A stretch of 64,000 nt of DNA from Pleurodeles waltl. Lineage: Eukaryota > Chordata > Amphibia > Caudata > Salamandridae. Within the stretch, counting starts at the first letter, position 1. The number at the start of each line of letters is the position of its first letter. This document shows positions 56,880 through 64,000 of the stretch, one piece after another. The DNA lies in the NCBI RefSeq assembly GCF_031143425.1, contig NC_090447.1, positions 846,491,760-846,555,759 of the forward strand. Reading direction: 5' to 3'. Below the pieces are notes generated by a model. That model made no database searches. It was not told the DNA's origin and worked only from the letters and a program-made list of their open reading frames with translations. Both the position numbers and the translations under genes were made by a program.

Positions 56880-58386
56880 TTGACTTTTCATGGACATTAT
56901 CTGAGGTTGCTGGCTTTGATGGAGGCCATTTACACCATCATACACTATGGTCCTGGTCCACTGTCACACTTTAAAGTTTAGGCAATAATGAAGGTCAGAC
57001 AACGGAAGGGCCAAGATTTGCCTATTCATGGGTACTGTCACAAATCTGATGCAAATGACAGTCAGATGATGCACTACTATGTATTTCAGTATACATTGAT
57101 GAGGCTAATGACAAATGACTGTCTGAGGTACAAAAGGTATTGGACAGCATGTGTGGTCCATAGGTGGACCCCAGGTATCTGTAGAGTGACCCACGGACAG
57201 GTGCCAGTCAGGCTGACAGGATGCTGGGTCAATCAGGTGCACGCTCTTTCAGTAATTACATGATCACGTGTTCTGACTAGGACTGGTCAGAGGGTGCATT
57301 AGACAGTTGAGATGTCACACTGTGTATGTCCTGTGTTGCTTTGAAGGTGACACATGAACCCTGATAAAGTGTTACATGGCAACATTAGTGTCAAAGCTTA
57401 ATGATGTAATGGCTCACATTCAAACATGTATGCAGTAGGAGGCATCTGCAGGGACAGGGCATGTACATTTGGGTGGTGTGCATGGAGGGGATCACAGGTG
57501 TGGCCTCCATCTGTGCCTCACTAGTCCTGTAAAATGGGATTAGCTGATAAGTAGCCTACAGTACCTTTCACAGAAGAATCAATCTACAGGTGATACCAGG
57601 CCTTATAAACTCCAAGGCTGTGTATTATATGAGCTGGGTTCCATGCAGTGAGATGGTAGTATGACAATGGTCGGCATAGTAAAGGGTGTGGCACACTGGA
57701 TGACTCTTGTGAGTGTGTGTGTGTTGATGAGGGAATCTGAGTGTACACAAATCGGCATTCCAGGGACCTCTTCAGACAGGTGGGGTGTGAGCAGCTGCAA
57801 GTGTGTGTATTGTTTTTAGAAAAGGGCTGACATGTAGATGGGATGTGATGTGCTGGATGCTTGTCATAGGTGTAGCACTTGTGCTGTGTATGTTCTGCTT
57901 ATGTGTAACTCTAGTGACAGATAGTCATTGCAATGATAGTAAGTAGTTGGAATTACTGTTGGCAAGAGTCTAGTACTACTTTCCTGTTCCTGAAGCATTA
58001 GCATGTGAACTGGCTGATGTATGAGGCCTGTTTTCCCCTAGTTGAGTGATGGTGTTTTAGTTGTGTGCCATCTGCTGCGATGATCCATGTTTCCTACATG
58101 TATGCGAGTCATATGTGTGGTCCTCAGCTATTGCCCTTCAAAGGTGAACTGTACAGGATGTCTGTCATTTACATGGTGTGTGTATTTGACCATTGTATGG
58201 TGGCCATTACATTTGTGGTGTATATTTTTTGTGTGATGAGTGTTATGTCATTATTGCTCAATGAGACGACATTCTTCTTCAGCCTTTTCAAACTAAAGGT
58301 GGGCAGAAATGAATAGGCCAAACCATGATGTGGTGTTTGTTATCTGTGTTTATTTACAATTGTGCATTAAGTGGTGATAGAAAAAA
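56880..58386. other. Non-coding stretch after the foldback insert
   Basis: TG-rich sequence without a supported gene. It lies between the foldback insert and the 3-prime end of the minus-strand transposase, and no terminal repeat or array is evident. Confidence 0.4.
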
Positions 58387-60124
58387 TTATAAAAAGAAAT
58401 TATTTACAATCTGTTGGCGCCTATGCACTCCAGCAGCCGTGTTTGGTTGTTCCCCCTCCTGTTGCAGGCCAGCATACTCCTCTTCGTCGTCTTCAGGCAT
58501 GTATGGGTCTGGTTCCAGGAGGGGAATGTTCCTTTTTACACAAATGTTGTGCAATATTGCACAAGTGAGTATGATCCTACAGACCATCTCTGGGGAATAT
58601 AGTAGGCTACCGCGAGTGATGTCAAGGCAGCGGAACCTTGACTTTAGGATTCCAAAGGTCCGCTCGACAATGCTGCGTGTCCTCTTATGGGCGTCATTGT
58701 ATGCCCGCTCTGCAGCAGTAGTCGGGTTCCCAAATGGTGTCATTAGCCACGGCTGGATGCCATACCCCTGATCAGCTGAAAGAAAAACACAGAATGGGAT
58801 CATGTAGATGTAGCAGGCACTCTTGTAAAGACCTTTAATGGCAGTAGTAGTCTTGTGTTGTCTGTGACTCTTTTGTGTACTAATGTGACAACCTATACTT
58901 GTAGGCTATAACTTTTGCTTTGTGTTTTTTCCTTGGCTGAGCAAGTGTTTGTCAGCTAACCGTTTGTCAGCAGTATGTTTTGGGAATTGCAATAGAGTGT
59001 GTCCTCCCTAGCATTGTGACTTGTGATACAGGTGTCCGTGTGTCTTCACTGGGGGTGACATGATAGTTCCAGTTAAAATTGAAAGTGTTGTTAACACGTT
59101 CATATGAAAGTACCCTGGACATCCCATACCTTTAGACTTATGCAATGTATTAATATACAGGTTATTGTGACACTTACAATTTGCAAGGTGACATTTAGGC
59201 AACCACACTCATTAATGTCTTCACATTAAGCTGTACAGTAAATTCCAATGTGTGACAGGTTCAATGGTGAGTTAAGAAACATGGCTAGTGATGTCAGGAC
59301 CTCAGTGTGTTCCTGTTCACATGGTGCTGTTGTGGTGTATGTGTTGTGTGTCCTAGAGGGTTGCTGTGCAGTGTGTATATAAGTAGGTTTCTGTACTTAC
59401 CAACAAGTATTCCATTGCCATACCGTCCATCCTGGAAGTGTTGGTTGATGGTGCTGTGACGAAAGATGAAGGAGTCATGGACACTCCCAGGATATTTAGC
59501 CACGATGTTGGTGATCAATCCCTGGTGATCGACTATGGCCTGCACGTTGATGGAATGTGTGTGCTTCCTGTTGCGGTAGAGGTGTTCTGTTGCAGCAGGT
59601 GGCACATGGCGTACGTGTGTGCAGTCGATTGCACCAAGGACATGTGGGAAGCCACTGATGGCGTAGAACCCCTGTTTAGTTTCCTGCTGCTTCTGCAGTG
59701 TGTTAGGGAAGCAGATGTGGAGGGGTGTCAGTTGAATGATGGCATCCAGTACTTTTGGCAGAAATGCGGAGAATGATGGTTGTGATATTCCGCCAACCAG
59801 GGCACAAGTTGTTTGAAACGAGCCACTTGCCAGCAGGTGAAGTACGGCAAGCAGCTTTGTTTCTGTTGGGATGGTGCGGGGTGTCACTAAAGTGGGGGCC
59901 AACTGCTGTTCAATGTTTCTCAGCAGCTGCTGAATGGCCTGCCAGTTCAACCTGTACCTCTGTATGATGTCGTGTTCCCTGAGGCCATGCAGGGTTGTTC
60001 TTTGGCGGAATATCCTCTCCTGCCTTCTGCGCTGCCTTTGGGGTCCCTGCTGTTGTTGTTGTAGCTGCTGTTGTTGCTGCAGGGCTCTGCCTCTACGTGC
60101 ACGCTGGATAAAAATCACCTCCAT
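58387..60124 (-). CDS. HARBI1-like DDE transposase, family 2, apparently intact
   Basis: Exon 1 (60,124-59,401) starts MEVIFIQRARRGRALQ and has a Gln-rich stretch. It then carries LHGLREHDIIQRYRLNWQAI, LLASGSFQTTCALVGGISQP, LGAIDCTHVRHVPP (first Asp) and KYPGSVHDSFIFRHS. It ends at GTAAGT. Exon 2 (58,775-58,387) follows TTTCAG and gives DQGYGIQPWLMTPFGNPT, AERAYNDAHKRTRSIVERTF and an acidic tail. Joined, the gene reads 370 residues without a stop or frameshift, close to the size of HARBI1 proteins. The start codon lies about 410 bases from the right end of the element. The intron (58,776-59,400) is at the same site and phase as in family 1. The first motif reads IDCTHV instead of the usual IDGTHV. 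Confidence 0.88.
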
Positions 60125-60538
60125 GTCTGCCTGTTGCTGCTCTGCTGCTCTGCTGCTCTGTTGTTTGTTCTGTGTGTTCTGATTAAATACAGGTGTGTTT
60201 GCCCCATTTTAACGCCTGCCCTGACCCAGGTGTAAAATTTTGATGCACATCGGGCTTTGCGTCATTTTTTTGCTCCGCCTCCCGGCTGAGAGTCATTTTT
60301 GCCCAGAAGCATAAATACGACGCACAGCCGTGTGCGTCGTTTTTTGGACGGGAACGCCAACCCTGCATATCATTAACGCAGGGCGGGTTGCCACATCCAG
60401 AAAATGACGCACACTGCGGATTTTTATCGTCCGCGGGCTCGGGCGTCAGGGTTTAAATATGGGGCAACGTTTGCGCGGATTGTGCGTCAAATTTTTTGAC
60501 GCACGTTCGGCGCAAATGGAGTATAAATATGCCCCTTA

Positions 60539-60648
60539 GTCTTTTATTTCAGTTTCTGTGCCAACTTCTTCCTATATGGTCTGAGGACTTTGTGCAGAGA
60601 AGGGCGAACCCCTTGCACTAGTAGGCCTTGCTGAGGCTCACTTCGACA
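60539..60648 (+). repeat. Endogenous retrovirus 5-prime LTR, right part (R/U5)
   Basis: It continues the LTR broken at 44,958. Removing the Harbinger cluster and one TTA joins AATAAACTTA to GTCTTTTATTTCAG. It ends CTTCGACA, three bases before the primer-binding site. Confidence 0.8.
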
Positions 60649-60651
60649 AAT

Positions 60652-60670
60652 TGGCGACCGAACAGGGACT
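60652..60670 (+). other. Retroviral primer-binding site, tRNA-Lys-like
   Basis: TGGCGACCGAACAGGGACT differs at one base from the site complementary to the 3-prime end of tRNA-Lys(UUU) in known retroviruses. It lies right after the LTR end, as expected for the minus-strand primer. Confidence 0.75.
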
Positions 60671-61660
60671 CATCGGTGACTCGGACGCCCAACGGATTGG
60701 TCGCGACAAAGGATTGGGATCTCGCTGCGGACGATCAATGCCTGAGGAGACCGAGTCTTGGCAGCCACAGCGTTTTTCCCTTCTTTCTGATTTGACCATC
60801 CAGGTGGCGCCGGTCCTCGACTGAGATCCTTTTTGTTCATTTGTCATGCAGTGACCATTTGGTCTATTTTAGAACTTGGCAGTTGGAACCTGGAAGCCCT
60901 GTGATTGGTAAGAGCCATTTTACGGCACTTGCTGTGGGTTTTGATGCCTTTGTTTGGTAATGAAGTTTAGCACCACTTACTGTGGCTCTCGTGTTTTGGG
61001 TGACTAGTCAATTTGTGTCCTTTGAATTGATATATAAATTGCAATTTATATAGGCAGGTAATGAGGAGAATTTTCTCCAATTTAATTTTGATTTGAACAG
61101 CACCTTAAGTGCTACTTTGATTATAATATTGCATATTCTGCACTATTTTTGGCATGCCTGTTTTTAGTGCACTTCGTAGGATGTGTTGCTTTTGTAATGG
61201 TACCAATTTGAGACTGGAAGAATCGCAACCGGCACCCCCAGAGGGGATGCCCAATAGAGATATGTAAGTTTAACATGGTCTTTCTACTATAATGTACAGC
61301 ACATTATGGAATAAATACACTTGTGCGGACCCTGAGTTACGTTGGCCTATGCATGGGTCATTTGATTTGCGAAAGATTGAGTATGTGGAACAATGTATGT
61401 GTAAGCGAATGTCTAGGCAAGATATGTTTGACTGTGTACGAATGTGAGAGAAAGAACTGCGTGGACGAGTGAAGCATGAGCAAGCCTTGCTTGAGAAAGA
61501 GCAGCGGAAGAATGTATATGTGAAAGCATTGGAAATGAGAAAGAAATAAATAAATGACTTAAAGGAGCTAGAAGAGAAAGAACGTAAATTACAGGTAACT
61601 GGCCAATACACTGTTAGGTAACCTCTCTATCCTATCCTTAATAAACCACACAATGATTTT
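60671..61660 (+). other. Retroviral leader and decayed 5-prime gag
   Basis: The leader has no long frame. From 61,154 a short ATG frame of about 37 codons stops at TAA. A Glu/Lys-rich coiled-coil-like frame at about 61,470-61,600 is interrupted by TAA codons. This fits the beginning of a damaged gag but has no diagnostic motif of its own. Confidence 0.4.
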
Positions 61661-62206
61661 TTGTTATTAGATCGCCCTCCACTTCCGTGTGTCGTTCCTT
61701 CTGCCCCTCATGAGTTAGCTGAGGTCTCCGGTTCAGAGCAACAGAAGACACGAGAAAGTCGCTCTATGTTGCCTGCTGACCGTGCGTCTGAGCTTAGATC
61801 TATTGCTCGTAAAACAATTCGTAGCGTTGTCTCTGCTTCTGAACTTTTAGACAACATGAAAGGGTGGACGGAAAAGGAGCAGCTATATTTTACTGAGGCA
61901 TTTGGCACAGAAGTTATTGAACTATTTCGGAAATATTCTGATGAGTTAGAGCCCGGTGATATAGCAGCTGATCATAAGCAAATGCGTGATGGTCTTTTTG
62001 TTTTCGCCCAGGTGGCTGATGCAATCAGGCGTTTGGTGAAATTATGTGTTGTGGCAGTCCATTTGCAAGAGGAGAAAAGGGGCGTGGACATAGTTGCATG
62101 GACATCTCAGACCGGCGGGGTGCAAGCTTCCATCTTCGGAACAGATAAGACTATGATAGTTCACGCGAAACCAATGCGGGAGGCTGCGCCTTTGTATGTT
62201 CCTCCT
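61661..62206 (+). pseudogene. Endogenous retrovirus gag fragment
   Basis: An open frame of about 180 residues. It begins with a Pro-rich segment and continues with helical, charged sequence that includes a KGWTEKEQLYF motif. It follows the coiled-coil-like region and precedes pol remnants, so gag is inferred from position and composition, not from a clear capsid motif. The frame runs directly into integrase-derived DNA near 62,207; the end of gag, the protease, reverse transcriptase, RNase H and most of integrase are absent. This copy cannot make a complete gag-pol. Confidence 0.5.
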
Positions 62207-62590
62207 AAAGGATTGGGTGAGAGAAGCACTTCTTGACAGATCTACAGGTGAAGGCCATGAACTCCGACCTGGTGACCAGGTGATGATTAAGTCCTTTGAA
62301 AGATAAAGCAGCTTGGAACCAAGGTGGCGAGGTCCAGAGTAGGTGCTCCTTGCGACAAGGACAGCAGTTCGAGTGACGAACCGAAAGAATTGGGTCCATA
62401 GTACTCACTGCAAGAGAGTGCTACCTACCTTGGTGGAACCTGCTGTGCTGACCGATCATCGAGAGATTTTGACTACGGAGAAAGGCGGTGCTATATCACC
62501 TGACGAATCTGCGGAGTTCTTCCCGGACCATACGATTTCTGAAGTGTCGCGATATGATTTGAGACGAGGAAAGACCCTGTAGTACTGGAA
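62207..62590 (+). pseudogene. Endogenous retrovirus integrase C-terminal remnant
   Basis: Spread over two frames are features of the gammaretrovirus-type integrase C-terminal domain: an ELRPGDQV motif near 62,260 and a VHSTHCKRVLP motif near 62,395-62,430 in another frame. At least one frameshift and a stop lie between them. The remnant shows that a full pol once existed and was removed by an internal deletion just upstream. Confidence 0.65.
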
Positions 62591-62594
62591 AAAA

Positions 62595-64000
62595 ATGGTT
62601 GAGCTACCACCCTGGGTTAGTGAAAATGAGAGCCAATGTGGCAAGGTGGGGGATCAGCCATGCATTAGAGTAGTGACACCCGTCTTGGCCCGTGGTGAAG
62701 AAATCAGTGGCTGCCCAGGGATAAGAGCTCCAACGATTGATTTTAATTAATTTCTGAAAGGGTCGATTATCACTGTTGCTAAAATGAATAACAAACTGAT
62801 CATTAGTACTATGGGGTTTATTGTTGTTTTGGTGGTTATAGCAATAATCACCTGGTTTGTTGAAAAGAAGGCTCCTGCTCGTGAGTTTTTTGTTGCCACT
62901 ACTCCAGTACCAGAGGATCACTATTACTTTACGCTTCCCTATCAGGAGCAGAAGCACCGTCAATCGTACTTCAATAATACTTTCATTCAGATGTTTCATC
63001 ATACTCATAATGCTACAAATACTACTAACTTGGGTATGTGGAATGATACCTGCGCATCAAAAGAAAGGAGGAACACCTTTCATTCCTCTTCCTTTTTCAC
63101 ACAATGGTTCTTGTCAAGCTTGATATACGCTTTTGTTTGCATCTGGAAAACGTACAGAGGGCGGACTTCTTTTTCGCCTTAATAAAGTATGCTACCAAGA
63201 CAAAGATGTGTATCCCCAAGCCAAAGGAACTAAATGGGAATGGGAAGAGTATCAACCGGACAATGTTTCAATATCCTATGTCTTCACAAATATAAGAGAC
63301 TCTGACAAGAAAGAACAATTTGTGATTTCTGTTACAAAAACTAAAGCAGATTTATGTATACGTAGCATTGGGCAAATTCCAGTGGGGATAAGTGATTGTA
63401 CTTTGATTTTAACTATTGAGGGTGTGAATAATAGTAGTTTTACAGCTTCACATAATACATATTTTGTTCGTGGTAACTATGGATATTACCAACTACCTGT
63501 TGGGTGGTCAGGTGTGTGTTATGTATCTTTTCTATTACCCCCTGTGTTTTTGGTCCCTGCATCATATCACTGAGATTTTAAACTGTTCAATGACATCATT
63601 AAAAATAGATATAAAAGGACAATAAGTACAAATGAGGTAGACCAAACGGACACTAGCCTGCAACAATATGTTGACTTTAATTTAGGGTTGTTCTCCTCTG
63701 TGGGTGCTGCGTTAAACAGTAGGAAAGTGAGACGATTGACTAGGGTTGTGGAAGCTGTTACCAATCAGGCAGCTATGGCAATTGGGAATATTACTGAGGA
63801 GCTCCAAATTGTGAGGATTGTAGCGCTCCAAAATCGTATGGTACTAGATGTGATATTAGCTGATCGAGGTGGTGCATGTCGCATCATCTGTAGTAGTTGC
63901 TGCGTTTTTATTCCAGATCACTCACCTTCAGTACATGATGCATTATCTAAATTGCATAAAATTGCTGCAGCAATCCACACAGAGACTGGTTCTTGGACTT
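62595..64000 (+). pseudogene. Endogenous retrovirus env, broken, runs off window
   Basis: The leader frame begins at an ATG at 62,595 and has a TAA at 62,748-62,750. The same frame resumes with a hydrophobic segment after the ATG at 62,784, a signal anchor of about 20 residues. Several N-x-S/T sites follow. A frameshift lies between about 63,125 and 63,180 and a TGA at 63,571. A basic R-x-K-R cleavage-type site is at 63,607-63,618. The transmembrane subunit then shows a fusion-peptide-like region, a heptad region and a C-x6-CC motif at 63,877-63,903, typical of gamma-type envelopes. The C-terminal anchor is outside the window. As it stands no full envelope protein can be made. Confidence 0.8.

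Larger units (their letters stand above)
45961..60535 (-). mobile_element. 14.6-kb PIF/Harbinger element, family 2
   Basis: It begins GGGCCATATTAATACTTTTT and ends GAGTATAAATATGCCCC, flanked by TTA at 45,958-45,960 and 60,536-60,538. It contains a Myb/SANT gene on the plus strand at the left, a second Myb/SANT gene on the minus strand in the middle, and a transposase on the minus strand next to the right end. Two internal insertions or amplifications (53,586-54,690 and 55,982-56,863) account for part of its unusual length. Strand is given by the transposase. Confidence 0.88.

Overview
This is repeat-dense vertebrate nuclear DNA. I found no host gene, rRNA, tRNA or bacterial gene. Two diverged families of PIF/Harbinger DNA transposons, Ty3/gypsy elements with long LTRs, an L2/CR1-type LINE, a hAT relic and a gamma-like endogenous retrovirus fit a giant amphibian genome. 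A salamander is most likely, and a newt such as Pleurodeles, known for Harbinger expansion, is plausible. The species is an inference.

Layout. 1-6,525 is the right part of Harbinger copy A (family 1). 6,526-12,691 holds an old spliced relic of a Harbinger Myb/SANT-like gene, a degenerate GGAT-type repeat and unassigned DNA. 12,692-21,340 is Harbinger copy B, about 8.65 kb and apparently end to end. 21,348-21,980 is a hAT transposase relic.

From 21,981 to the right edge the window is one nested stack. Gypsy A has its LTR split by a LINE (24,130-27,001) and its pol split by Gypsy B (from 29,729). The right LTR of Gypsy B is split by Gypsy C (39,653). The pol of Gypsy C is cut by a Harbinger family-2 fragment (43,159), which is cut by an endogenous retrovirus (44,477). 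The retroviral LTR is in turn split at a TTA by three head-to-tail Harbinger family-2 elements (155 bp, 841 bp and 14.6 kb; 44,959-60,535). The retrovirus resumes at 60,539 and runs off the window.

How the genes work together. Each long Harbinger carries a HARBI1-like DDE transposase plus two different Myb/SANT-like genes. Copy B and the 14.6-kb element have uninterrupted spliced transposase frames, while their accessory genes carry frameshifts or stops. In Harbinger systems a Myb-like partner helps the transposase enter the nucleus and bind DNA. Two partner classes kept in two diverged families suggest a three-protein system. The gypsy elements have integrase upstream of reverse transcriptase (Gmr1-type order), and Gypsy B has a SCAN-like capsid segment.
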